The notes below the pieces were generated by a model. It did not search any database. It was given only the letters and a program-made list of their open reading frames with translations, and was not told where the DNA came from. Shown one piece after another: positions 8,191-15,633 of a stretch of 34,416 nucleotides of DNA (its first letter is position 1; each line of letters starts with the position of its first letter). Where the stretch lies: assembly GCA_003601835.1 (NCBI GenBank), contig PIYB01000007.1, positions 1-34,416 on the forward strand, written 5' to 3'. The position numbers and the translations under genes are program-made. The DNA comes from Candidatus Bathyarchaeota archaeon (lineage in GTDB: Archaea > Thermoproteota > Bathyarchaeia > Bathyarchaeales > DTEX01).

Positions 8191-9129
8191 CTAACTGCCT
8201 ACTTGTTTGGAAGCCTCGTCTAGGAATTTCAATGCTGCTTCTTCCGTGATCTTTCCTTCGGCTCCGCCTGTGTAAAGGCAGGACAAGGCGCCGACTGCGT
8301 TCGCGAATTCCATGGACCTTTTGAAGGTCTGTTTCTTCCATATATAGTAGTAGATAAACCCGGCGTCGAATGCGTCACCTGCTCCAGTTGTGTCCACGGG
8401 ATTAACCTTCAAAGCTTTGACCTTCACAATGTGTTCTTCTGTTCTGCCAATTGCACCGCGGCTTCCACGTTTTATGACAACTGTTTGAGCTGTTAAGCTC
8501 AGTTTGCTTAATGCGTCGTTCAAGCTGCTTAAACCCGTTATTTCCTTGGCTTCTCTTTCGTTCGGTAGAAAGATGTTTGTGTTCTTCAGTATGCTCCATA
8601 TCTTGTTATATTCGCCAAGAGGGTCGCTCTGTGGGTCTAAGGAGACTGTGAGCCCATGGTTCCTCGCTTCCATGAATATCTCATCCAGAGAATCCAAAAG
8701 TTTCGGCTGGAAATATATGGACGAGACATGTAGGTGGTCATAGCTACGGAAAAGGTCAGGTTTGATGTCTGAAGGGGTTAATGCTCCGATGCTTCCCGTG
8801 AAAGTGAGGAGCGCCTTCTCTTGTGGATAGGTTAAGGAAACAGTTACTCCTGTTCTGAGGGCGTCGTCGATGATCACTCTTTCTGTGCCTACGCCGTTCT
8901 TTTTCAGCGTGTTCAAGACTATTTTTCCATTCTCGTCGTTTCCGACCTTGCCGAATATGTCAACCTTCGCTCCGAGCTGTGCAAGTCTACAGGCGAAAAT
9001 GGAAGCAGAACCGCCTAACACTGTTTGGATATTGTCGCACAGAATCTCTCGTCCTAACTCTGGAAACTCCGTCATCCCGCTGATTATGACATCCACGTTC
9101 AGGTCACCGACCACAAGGATCTTTCTCAA
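8191..9129 (-). CDS. PfkB-family carbohydrate kinase (ribokinase fold)
   Basis: This kinase has the PfkB signatures: VVGDLNVDVI at the N-terminus, the glycine-rich LGGSASIFACRLAQLGAKV, and the C-terminal ATP/anion-hole motif VDTTGAGDAFDAGFIYYY. Substrates of the family include ribose, fructose, fructose-6-phosphate, tagatose-6-phosphate and nucleosides; nothing here fixes which. As the partner of AgaS it could phosphorylate the ketose phosphate released by that enzyme. I place the start at the TTG at 9129 (MRKILVVGD), preceded by TAAGAAGGTG, giving 312 residues, normal for the family. The ORF-track start at 9189 adds about 20 residues (MKQALNCGQH...) with no family similarity. It is first in its operon and divergent from the Gfo/Idh gene. 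Confidence 0.8.
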   Translation of the reverse strand: MRKILVVGDLNVDVIISGMTEFPELGREILCDNIQTVLGGSASIFACRLAQLGAKVDIFGKVGNDENGKIVLNTLKKNGVGTERVIIDDALRTGVTVSLTYPQEKALLTFTGSIGALTPSDIKPDLFRSYDHLHVSSIYFQPKLLDSLDEIFMEARNHGLTVSLDPQSDPLGEYNKIWSILKNTNIFLPNEREAKEITGLSSLNDALSKLSLTAQTVVIKRGSRGAIGRTEEHIVKVKALKVNPVDTTGAGDAFDAGFIYYYIWKKQTFKRSMEFANAVGALSCLYTGGAEGKITEEAALKFLDEASKQVGS

Positions 9130-9221
9130 GAAGCCGCACCTTCTTACTTCCGTATTTCCGTGTTGTCCACAATTCAAGGCTTGCTTCACGCAGATGTAAG
9201 TGGATTTGTGTCAAAATAGCG

Positions 9222-9238
9222 CTTAAGAAAATCTTAAG
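9222..9238. promoter_or_regulatory. Perfect inverted repeat, candidate operator between pfkB and the Gfo/Idh gene
   Basis: CTTAAGA-AAA-TCTTAAG is a perfect 7+3+7 inverted repeat in the ~160-bp gap between two divergent sugar-related genes. It lies about 90 bases from the kinase start and about 50 from the oxidoreductase start, where one bound dimer could affect both promoters. No regulator gene is adjacent. The symmetry is directly visible; the role is inferred. Confidence 0.45.
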
Positions 9239-9289
9239 ACTTGTGTTATCTCTCAGACTGATGGTAAAGAGATAAGGGGGAGAAAGTGT

Positions 9290-10320
9290 TTGAGAAAAAT
9301 CGGCATGGCTTTTGTTGGCGCCGGTTTTCTGTCCGACAAGTATGCCGGTTGCTACCGGAAGAACCCTCATGTTGAACTCGTTGCTGTTTCGTCGAAAACG
9401 GAGGAACACGCAAAAGCCTTTGCCAAAAATACGGGTTGAAGGCGTGGTACACAGATTACGAGGATATGGTGAAACAGGACGACATTGACGCAGTCAACGT
9501 TTGTGTACCCAACTTTCTTCACGCTTCTGCAACAATCTCCGCTGCTGAACACGGGAAGCATGTGCTCTGTACGAAGCCGCTTGCAATCTCGATGGAACAA
9601 GCGGATAACATGGTGAAAGCCTGCAAACAAGCAGGGGTCAAGTTCATGTACGGAGAGAACTGGCTTTACACGCCGGCTGCTGAGAGAATGTTCAAGGTAA
9701 TTGAGGAAGGCGCTTTAGGGAAGATTCTTGCTGTTGAAGCCCGAGAACAACACAGCGGCAGCCACTCGCCTTACGCGACGAAGAAAGAGTATTGCGGCGG
9801 AGGAGTGCTGATTCACATGGCGGCCCATCCAATTGGGTTCATAATGCACGTTATGAACCAGCCGGTTGAACGTGTCTACGCCGAGCTTGGGAACCTGCTG
9901 CATGACCTTGAAGTAGAAGACTACGCCGTGCTGGTTATGCGTTTCGAGGACGGAGGCTCTGGAATAGCGCAGTCAAACTACATTACGAAGGGTGGCATGC
10001 AGGACAGAATCGAAATCTACGGTTCGGAAGGCATGGCTTTCATGAACCTCACTCACGTAAACCCAATTCAGGTTTACAGCGAAACAGGATACTCATACGT
10101 TGTTGAGAAGGCTTCCATGAGCCGAGGTTGGACCTCGCCGGTCGTCGACGAGAACGTTCATTACGGATTCTGCAACATGGTTAGCCACTTCGTCAACTGC
10201 ATCCTGAAGGATGAGGAGCCCCGGTCAACCGGAGAATTCGGTCGGGAAGTCCTTAGAGTAATATTTGCTGGCTACGAATCAAACAGAAAGAGGACCGCGG
10301 TCACGGTTCACAGCGGCTAA
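9290..10320 (+). CDS. Gfo/Idh/MocA-family oxidoreductase with an apparent one-base frameshift
   Basis: The ORF track shows only the piece from 9436, but the missing N-terminus is present in another frame. From TTG at 9290, eight bases after GGGGGAG, the sequence reads RKIGMAFVGAGFLSDKYAGC and continues with family-like sequence to ...AFAKNTG, then hits TGA at 9437-9439. The downstream frame begins KAWYTDYEDMV. Adding one T within GGGTT near 9436 would restore TGLKAWYTDYE, a normal Gfo/Idh sequence. The rest is intact: the LCTKPLAISMEQA catalytic-lysine region, GGVLIHMAAHPIGF, and a C-terminal substrate-domain sheet (GGMQDRIEIYGSEG). Members are NAD(P)-dependent sugar or inositol dehydrogenases. 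Either a sequencing error or a recent inactivating deletion explains the break. The stop overlaps the convergent purQ stop by 4 bases. Confidence 0.8.
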
Positions 10321-11135
10321 AGCTTCGTCGTAATGTATTCGATTACAGACTCGAAAATCAGTCTTCCATCCCCAAATTTAGGCAGTCTCTCAAAGCGAGT
10401 CCAGTCCGGCAGCTGCCAACCGTAATAAGCCCTTTCAGGGTGAGGCATCAGCCCGAACACTGTTCCCTCCGGGTTGCAGATGCCTGCGATGTCGTAGAAT
10501 GAACCGTTTGGGTTAGCAGGATAGCTTTCTCCGGCGGGTTTTCCCGTTTCCATGCAGTATCTGAAGACGAGCTGATCGTTCTCTAAGAGCTTATCTAGAA
10601 ATTTCTTTTCTTTTTCTTTTGGGAACATGAATCTGCCTTCGCCGTGAGCAATGGGCATCCGCAGAGTTTCACCTTCTGGTATCTTGTTTGTGAAGATGCA
10701 TCTGCCAGAGTTTTCGTGGCGGAGATGTATCCAGCGGCAACGGAATCCAATTGGGAAGTTTGTTGCCAAAGCCGCCTCGGGAACCTCGCTTATTCCGCTA
10801 AAACCGGGCAGCAGACCGGCTTCTACGAGTATTTGGAAACCGTTGCATACCCCTAAGATTGGTTTGCCCTTGTCTGTGAATCTTTCTAGTTCTTTGCCAA
10901 GCTTGGCGGAGAACGCTTTCGCCAATATTGCTCCTGCTCTGACGTAGTCGCCGAAGGAGAATCCGCCTGGGAAAACTAGGACATCATATTCTGACAGGTT
11001 TCTTCTTTTGATAAGCCGGTTGATGTGAACGATTTCAGCGTTAACCCCGAGGTCTTGGAACGCTCTTTTTGTTTCGCCGTCACAGTTGGTCCCGCCAGCC
11101 CTGACCACGCAAACCTGCACATCCGTCTTTTTCAT
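10317..11135 (-). CDS. purQ: Phosphoribosylformylglycinamidine synthase subunit PurQ (glutaminase)
   Basis: This class I glutamine amidotransferase supplies ammonia to PurL in the fourth step of IMP synthesis (FGAR to FGAM). The nucleophile is C97 in ILGVCNGFQIL, the N-terminal strand carries VVRAGGTNCDGE, the oxyanion region VFPGGFSFGDYVRAGA is present, and the His-Glu pair sits in GLMPHPERAYYGW near the C-terminus. At 272 residues it is somewhat longer than the ~225-residue small bacterial PurQ, as seen in some archaeal forms. It starts 4 bases after the purL stop with an AGGATGTGAG ribosome site. As last gene of purS-purL-purQ it completes a stoichiometric three-subunit complex. Very secure. 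Confidence 0.95.
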   Translation of the reverse strand: MKKTDVQVCVVRAGGTNCDGETKRAFQDLGVNAEIVHINRLIKRRNLSEYDVLVFPGGFSFGDYVRAGAILAKAFSAKLGKELERFTDKGKPILGVCNGFQILVEAGLLPGFSGISEVPEAALATNFPIGFRCRWIHLRHENSGRCIFTNKIPEGETLRMPIAHGEGRFMFPKEKEKKFLDKLLENDQLVFRYCMETGKPAGESYPANPNGSFYDIAGICNPEGTVFGLMPHPERAYYGWQLPDWTRFERLPKFGDGRLIFESVIEYITTKL

Positions 11136-11139
11136 TTTC

Positions 11140-13521
11140 TCACATCCTGAAGGTGCTCTTCCAAGCCTTCATCAGCTCGTTCAAGCCAGCCTCCATAACC
11201 TTCTTCCCGTTTAACCCGTAGACTGAAAAACTTCTCTCTTTTTTCACTTCTCCAATCAGCGAGACAACAACGCCTTTGGTGGCTTCCTCGAAATCCGCTT
11301 GCACCGTTTTGGGAACCTCAACCAAGAACCGGCTGTTTGATTCAGAAAACAAGATTTGAGCGTCCGTTTGAACATAGTCCGTTCGAGGAACATTGCTCAG
11401 CCACAGGTCTATGCCACGGTCCCCGGAAAATGCCATTTCAGCAGCTGCCACCGCCAATCCGCCTTCAGAAAGGTCATGGCACGCCTTCACGTAGCCTGCG
11501 TCAATTGCGTTGGTTATTGCTTTCATGGCGTTTTTAGCATCTTCAAGTCTGACTCTGGGAACTGACCGTCCGAGAGCACCGTGGAGCCTGAAGTATTCTG
11601 AGCCTCCTAGCTCAAGATATGTCCGTCCGACAAGGTAGAGAAGGTCGCCGGATGTCTTTAGATCCATGGTGACAACCTTTCTGATGTCAGGGACTATGCC
11701 TACTGCTGTTATCAGGAGCGTCGGCGTTACTGGACCTAAAGGTGACTCGTTGTATAGGCTGTCTTTGCCGGAAATGAAGGGTGCCTCAAAACCTTTTGAA
11801 AACTCGTAACAAGCTTCACAAGCTCTGACAAGTGAACCAAGCCGGTCAGGTTTCTCGGGGCTTCCCCAAACGAAATTGTCCAGCAACGCTATGCGCCGAC
11901 CGCCCACTGCGACGTTGTTCCTTATAGCCTCGTCAATGGCTGATGCAGCCATCCAGTATGGATCGATCTTGCCGTACTGCGGGTTCATGCCGCTTGAAAT
12001 AACCAAGCCTTTCCAAGAAGAGTCCAGCGGTTTAAGAACAGCAGCATCGCTGGGACCGTCATTTTTTCCACACAAAGGCTTTAAAACCGTGTTTCCTTTA
12101 ACCTCGTGATCGTAGGTTCTTATGACGGCTTCTTTGCTTGCCACGTTAGGTGAAGCCAAAATCCTTAGCAGTACGCTTTTAAGGTTTCTCGGTTCACCAA
12201 GTTTCGGCTCGACATGTTCAGGCGGCTTCCACTCCGCCGTTCCTCTGAATTTTGGGGGGCTGAAGAGAAATCCCATGTCTAATTCTGCGACGGGGATGTC
12301 GTGATATTTTATTTTAAGCAGGGGTTCCGGGGTTAATCGTCCAATCGGCGTAGCCTCAACATCTTCTGATTCGAAGATCTGCAAGACCTTTTCTAAATTC
12401 TCGCTTGGAACGGTGATCAGCATTCTTTCTTGAGATTCGGAGATGTAGATTTCCCACGGAGGTATGTGAGGATACTTCAAAGGAACTTTCTCAAGCTCAA
12501 CGAGGGCGCCGCACTGAAACCTGTGAGCCGTTTCGCCGACTGCGCTGGATAGCCCTCCGCCGCCCAAGTCTGTTATGGAGGAAGCAAGTTCAAAGTCTCT
12601 AATGGTGATTATAGCGCGTTTAAGTTTTTCTTCTTCAATTGGATTTGCTATTTGAACGGCGGGTCGTGACACTTCCTCGGATTTTTCAGTGAGCTCCAAT
12701 GATGCAAAGGTGACACCGTGAATTCCGTCTCTTCCCGTTCTGCCCCCCGCTAAAACTAGACAGTGCCCCGGTTTGGCGTTCTTTATGTATTTTTTGATCG
12801 GCAGCGTTCCTATGCATCCACAGTACACTACGACGTTCCCCGTGTAGCTTTCATCAAAGAATATTGCGCCGTTTACGGTTGGTATGCCCATGTTGTTCCC
12901 GTAATGACCGATCCCTGCGACAACCCCCCTGTAAACGTACCTTGGATGCTTCACACCGGGGGGCAACTTGCTGAAATCGTAATCTAACGGTCCGAATCCT
13001 AGAACGTCAGTGCAGGCTATTGGATCAGCCCAGACACCTAACACGTCACGGATTACCCCACCGGTTCCTGTTGCAGCGCCTCCAAAAGGTTCAACGGCTG
13101 AGGGATGATTATGGGTCTCAACCTTGACGGCTATCGCGATGTCGCCTTCGAAGCTGATGATTCCGGCGTTATCCTCGAAAACGGAGATGCACCAAGGTTT
13201 GTTCAGTTCCAGTGTTGCTTTAGCTATGTAAGTTTTGATAAGTGAGTTGATCTTCTTTCCTTCATGCGTCAATATTGTTCCTTTAAATGTCTTGTGAAAA
13301 CAATGCTCCGACCATGTTTGCCCTAATGTTTGAAGCTCCACATCGGTGGGGTTCCTACCTTTCTCGGCGAAGTATCGTCTTGTAGCTTTCATTTCTTCGA
13401 GGTTAAGCGCCAAGCCCATTTCTTCACTTATTTGAAGGAGCTGTTCGTCATCTGCATCCAGAAGCGTTATCTCGTAAAGTTCGAACGGAACTTTTTTCTT
13501 GACATACCTCGATTGAATCAT
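11140..13521 (-). CDS. purL: Phosphoribosylformylglycinamidine synthase subunit PurL (synthetase)
   Basis: A 793-residue small-type PurL, the ATP-dependent amidine-forming subunit of FGAM synthase in de novo purine synthesis. Recognised motifs are TLGQTWSEHCFHKTFKG, VETHNHPSAVEPFGGAATG followed by GVIRDVLG, DLGGGGLSSAVGETAH, and in the second half SGKDSLYNE and CHDLSEGGLAVAAAEMAFSG. These show both PurM-like halves. The N-terminal Pro/His-rich extension of large eukaryotic-type PurL is absent, consistent with separate PurS and PurQ. Its ATG overlaps the purS stop by four bases (ATGA), indicating translational coupling. Length and all active-site motifs are normal. Confidence 0.96.
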   Translation of the reverse strand: MIQSRYVKKKVPFELYEITLLDADDEQLLQISEEMGLALNLEEMKATRRYFAEKGRNPTDVELQTLGQTWSEHCFHKTFKGTILTHEGKKINSLIKTYIAKATLELNKPWCISVFEDNAGIISFEGDIAIAVKVETHNHPSAVEPFGGAATGTGGVIRDVLGVWADPIACTDVLGFGPLDYDFSKLPPGVKHPRYVYRGVVAGIGHYGNNMGIPTVNGAIFFDESYTGNVVVYCGCIGTLPIKKYIKNAKPGHCLVLAGGRTGRDGIHGVTFASLELTEKSEEVSRPAVQIANPIEEEKLKRAIITIRDFELASSITDLGGGGLSSAVGETAHRFQCGALVELEKVPLKYPHIPPWEIYISESQERMLITVPSENLEKVLQIFESEDVEATPIGRLTPEPLLKIKYHDIPVAELDMGFLFSPPKFRGTAEWKPPEHVEPKLGEPRNLKSVLLRILASPNVASKEAVIRTYDHEVKGNTVLKPLCGKNDGPSDAAVLKPLDSSWKGLVISSGMNPQYGKIDPYWMAASAIDEAIRNNVAVGGRRIALLDNFVWGSPEKPDRLGSLVRACEACYEFSKGFEAPFISGKDSLYNESPLGPVTPTLLITAVGIVPDIRKVVTMDLKTSGDLLYLVGRTYLELGGSEYFRLHGALGRSVPRVRLEDAKNAMKAITNAIDAGYVKACHDLSEGGLAVAAAEMAFSGDRGIDLWLSNVPRTDYVQTDAQILFSESNSRFLVEVPKTVQADFEEATKGVVVSLIGEVKKERSFSVYGLNGKKVMEAGLNELMKAWKSTFRM

Positions 13522-13769
13522 TGAGCTTCCTCAACTTGAATTGTGTAGTTGTCCTTAACCGGGTTTGCGAGAAGCCTTCTACACATCTCCTCAACTTTTC
13601 TTTCAGCCTCTTCCTGCGAAGAAGCATCAAGATATAGCTCGTAGACTTTGCTTACTTTCACCTTTTCAACTGGATAGTTGAGCTCCACAAGAGAGGCTTT
13701 GGTGGTTTCGCCTTCAGGATCGGAATGACCTGGCTTAAGACCAACCTCGATTCTCGCTTTGTATTTCAT
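13518..13769 (-). CDS. purS: Phosphoribosylformylglycinamidine synthase subunit PurS
   Basis: An 83-residue PurS, the small dimeric subunit that bridges PurL and PurQ in the FGAM synthase complex. The opening KYKARIEVGLKPGHSDPEGE and the later VSKVYELYLDA match the family. The ORF track starts 24 codons earlier (METSSFFKF...), but the family begins at MKYKAR, so ATG at 13769 is chosen. GTTTAATATAC lies about 26 bases upstream of this ATG with no Shine-Dalgarno between, which suggests a leaderless transcript. A second TATA-like word (TTAAATTTTTATG) lies near 13815. First gene of the pur operon. Confidence 0.93.
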   Translation of the reverse strand: MKYKARIEVGLKPGHSDPEGETTKASLVELNYPVEKVKVSKVYELYLDASSQEEAERKVEEMCRRLLANPVKDNYTIQVEEAQ

Positions 13770-13791
13770 AAAAGAATGAAAAACATTTCTG

Positions 13792-13803
13792 TATATTAAA
13801 CGT
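13792..13803 (-). promoter_or_regulatory. TATA element for the purSLQ operon (possible leaderless start)
   Basis: Reading leftward, CGTTTAATATAC is centred about 27 bases upstream of the purS ATG. That is the spacing expected between an archaeal TATA box and its start site, so transcription may begin at the start codon itself. No ribosome-binding site is visible between them. Confidence 0.4.
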
Positions 13804-13864
13804 TGATGACATAAAAATTTAAAAAAGGATGAAGTTTCCATTTTCTCCAGGCAGCAGCATGTGC

Positions 13865-14254
13865 TTACGTCTTTTCCGCAAGTTTTTCCATAAGCCGGTC
13901 GTAGGCATCTCGGTCCACGGGTAAAGATCGGTTATCTGTGGTCCCCCCGAAGATAGGGGCACATATCACACCGACGCCGTCCAGTTCAGCGCACATCTTC
14001 AACAGGTCTTTCACGCCTTGCATGGTTTGCGCTCTGGTTTTTCGGTCTGGGCCGAGAAGGCCGCTGGGGGTTCCGCAGACTGTTGAGAACCTAATCTTTG
14101 AGGAGGGCAAAGTTTGTTTTGCTTCTTCCATTTTCTGGGGGCATTGACCGTAGCTGATTTCCACTCCTTCGAATCCGTAGTTTTCCATGTTTCGAAGCTT
14201 CTCAGCAAATGTTTCTCCAGGAACAAGGTTTTCCTGAACAGCTAACCTCAACAA
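13865..14254 (-). pseudogene. Truncated sugar-phosphate isomerase/epimerase (xylose isomerase-like TIM barrel), N-terminal half only
   Basis: The ORF reads as the N-terminal half of an AP-endonuclease-2/xylose-isomerase-like TIM barrel: LRLAVQENLVPGETFAEKL, YGFEGVEISYG, then SKIRFSTVCGTPSG, and LLKMCAELDGVGVICAPIFG. Family members are normally ~270-290 residues; this stops at about 130-141, just after DAYDRLMEKLAEKT, and loses the second half with its metal ligands. I looked in all three frames between the stop and purS and saw no continuation, so it is a true truncation rather than a frameshift. The likely start is TTG at 14254 or the next codon, after GAAAGGAAG; the track uses an upstream start at 14290. 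Probably a decaying gene, although a short expressed protein cannot be excluded. Confidence 0.65.
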
Positions 14255-14324
14255 GATCCACTTCCTTTCTCGCTGGTTGTAGGATGACAATAGACGAATT
14301 TAACACTTAACATTTTTTCCAGCG

Positions 14325-14771
14325 TCAGAAAGGTTTCTGCATCCAAAGCCTAATTGTTTCAAACCACAATATTAGACACGCTAAACCCCCGAACATTATC
14401 GCTACAACATTGTGGATGCTTCCGCTCTGACCGTAAAGAACCAAATAAACCACAAGCATGGTTGAGAACCAAACTGAATAGAAAAGGTAACGGGGAACCA
14501 TGTAACGACCTAACCTCGTGAAGAACCTTAAAACCCCAACCTTCACCTCACGCGTAAGATAATACTCTCCCCGCATAGTTTTCTCAACAAGTCCCAACCC
14601 GTGAAGCTTATCCAAATGATGCGCTGCCACACTGGGACTGGAAAACCCCAGCTTCCGCTGAATCTCGCGGACGCCAACCGAGGAGCTTGGAGACTTAAGC
14701 ATAAACCAGTAAACAAGAAGAGTCTTCCCTTTCAACTGGGACTCAATCTCAGCCAGCGAAAGGTTACTCAT
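14325..14771 (-). CDS. Membrane-anchored winged-helix transcriptional regulator
   Basis: The 148-residue protein has an N-terminal winged helix: VYWFMLKSPSSSVGVREIQ, then FSSPSVAAHHLDKLHGLGLV as turn and recognition helix, then a wing with MRGEYYLTR. It resembles archaeal ArsR/MarR-like one-domain regulators. Two hydrophobic segments follow, at roughly residues 95-113 and 122-139, so the DNA-binding head is likely tethered to the membrane. No ligand motif is visible. The gene stands alone, divergent from tRNA-His. A perfect palindrome ACCTATATAGGT lies 14-25 bases upstream of the ATG, downstream of a TTTAATATT element, a layout that would suit autoregulation. The target genes are unknown. Confidence 0.75.
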   Translation of the reverse strand: MSNLSLAEIESQLKGKTLLVYWFMLKSPSSSVGVREIQRKLGFSSPSVAAHHLDKLHGLGLVEKTMRGEYYLTREVKVGVLRFFTRLGRYMVPRYLFYSVWFSTMLVVYLVLYGQSGSIHNVVAIMFGGLACLILWFETIRLWMQKPF

Positions 14772-14784
14772 CCGAAACCGCCAA

Positions 14785-14796
14785 ACCTATATAGGT
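14785..14796. promoter_or_regulatory. Perfect 12-bp palindrome upstream of the winged-helix gene
   Basis: ACCTATATAGGT is exactly self-complementary and sits 14-25 bases ahead of the regulator's ATG. TTTAATATT (complement of 14803-14811) upstream of it could be the TATA box. The palindrome would then overlap the transcription start, a position expected for autorepression. The TATATA core could alternatively be a promoter element. Confidence 0.4.
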
Positions 14797-14863
14797 GCCT
14801 AGAATATTAAAGGCTAACATCACCATAAAACAGCCGGTCAAACAAACCGAAAAGGAAAACCGT

Positions 14864-14966
14864 GGCCGCCGTAACGTAGAGGGGACATCTTAAACGGCAT
14901 CCGCGGAATCTGGTAGCGTACAGGCCTGTGGAGCCTGGAGGCCGGGTTCAAATCCCGGCGGCGGCC
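14864..14966 (+). tRNA. tRNA-His (anticodon GTG) with a ~29-nt insertion in the D-loop
   Basis: All arms fold. The acceptor GCCGCCG (14865-14871) pairs perfectly with CGGCGGC (14959-14965). The D-stem ACGT/GCGT, anticodon stem CAGGC/GCCTG with loop CTGTGGA, and T-stem CCGGG/CCCGG with loop TTCAAAT are all present. The anticodon GTG is at 14928-14930. Identity is confirmed by the tRNA-His hallmark, an extra G at position -1 (14864) facing C73 (14966). U8 and A9 are in place. The D-loop is interrupted: between AG (14878-14879) and TCTGGTA (14909-14915) lie about 29 extra bases, most simply a non-canonical archaeal tRNA intron. No strict bulge-helix-bulge motif was found by eye. CCA is not encoded directly after C73 (sequence is TCCA). 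Confidence 0.85.
14880..14908 (+). other. Putative D-loop intron of tRNA-His (boundaries approximate)
   Basis: About 29 bases separate the A14-G15 side from the TCTGGTA side of the D-loop. Removing them leaves AGTCTGGTA, a normal D-loop. AGA at 14878-14880 can pair with TCT at 14909-14911, extending the D-stem in the precursor. Sliding of the exact ends by a few bases is possible. Confidence 0.55.
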
Positions 14967-14976
14967 TCCACTGTGC

Positions 14977-14985
14977 TATTTTTGG
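14977..14985 (+). terminator. T-run terminator after tRNA-His
   Basis: CTATTTTTG begins about 11 bases past the tRNA 3' end; an oligo-T stretch of this kind is the usual archaeal terminator. No stem is needed. Confidence 0.4.
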
Positions 14986-15008
14986 GTTGCTTTCTTGATT
15001 ATGTCTTC

Positions 15009-15631
15009 TACGTATTTGGTGGGTATCTTGTGCATCTGTAGATGGAGTGAGCGGAAGGTTTGACGCCGGTTAGGTTCCATCCATCGTAGTAGGGTGTTAG
15101 GTATTCCCATACGGTTTTGCCTTCAGCCATTACTTCGAAGAATCTTCATCTGGTGCCGCCTTCGCATATGAGGGTGTTTCCGTTGGGCATTCTGTCTGCG
15201 CCGCCTAACCCGCCTCCGCACCACCAGTTCTTTTGAGAGTATTCCCAAACTATTTCTTCGGTTTGTGGATCGAGCTCGATCACCTTTGTGTGTCTTCTTG
15301 TGTCGCCGTTATCGTATATCAAGAAATGTCCGGCGCCCGGTATTTTCTCCCCAGTCATGGGGTGACGGCCAGGGATTAGGGTCGGCATGTGCTGTTTGTC
15401 TAGTACGCCGGGACCCCAAGCCCACACGATTTCCCCGTCTTTTTGTCTATGACTCCGATAACGTCCAAGTTGCGGTGGCTGAAAACGATGTTTCCCGCTT
15501 TGAACCGCGAATCTTTTCTTTTCGTCATCGTCCAGAACGTTGGATTCTACATATAAGCATTGACGAAGGAAATGTTGCGGCGGATTACTGTGTAACCGTT
15601 GGCTGTTTCGGGCGAGCTGAACGCATAATCT
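15009..15631 (-). pseudogene. Arylsulfotransferase (ASST)-like beta-propeller protein, degraded
   Basis: The readable core (GEIVWAWGPGVLDKQHMPTL, GHFLIYDNG, KVIELDPQTEEIVWEYS, GGADRMPNGNTLICEGG) is typical of the ASST/PQQ-like propeller family, whose bacterial members transfer sulfate between phenols. Several lesions are visible. Upstream of GEIVW the family-like reading (FKAGNIVFSHRNLDVIGVID) lies in another frame, implying a one-base loss in the GGGG run near 15434. That upstream frame has an in-frame TAG after FVNAYM. A TGA at 15144-15146 interrupts GTR*RFFEVMAEGKTVWEY, which continues in the same frame to a TAG at 15009. The N-terminal half is missing, cut where the methyltransferase gene ends. 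The 193-residue ORF in the track is only a fragment, and its first ~90 residues are out of frame. Confidence 0.75.
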
Positions 15632-15633
15632 GG

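Noticed and set aside
13770-13841. 24-residue N-terminal extension of PurS in the ORF track
   Set aside because: Unlike the family, and it contains the likely TATA box; PurS begins at MKYKAR.
14967-14970. TCCA after tRNA-His as an encoded CCA tail
   Set aside because: With the fold and the G-1:C73 pair fixed, CCA is displaced by one base, so it is not the tail.
15144-15146. TGA in the ASST-like gene as a recoded (selenocysteine) codon
   Set aside because: The gene also has a frameshift, a TAG and a missing N-terminus, and a glycine is expected at that place; plain decay is simpler.
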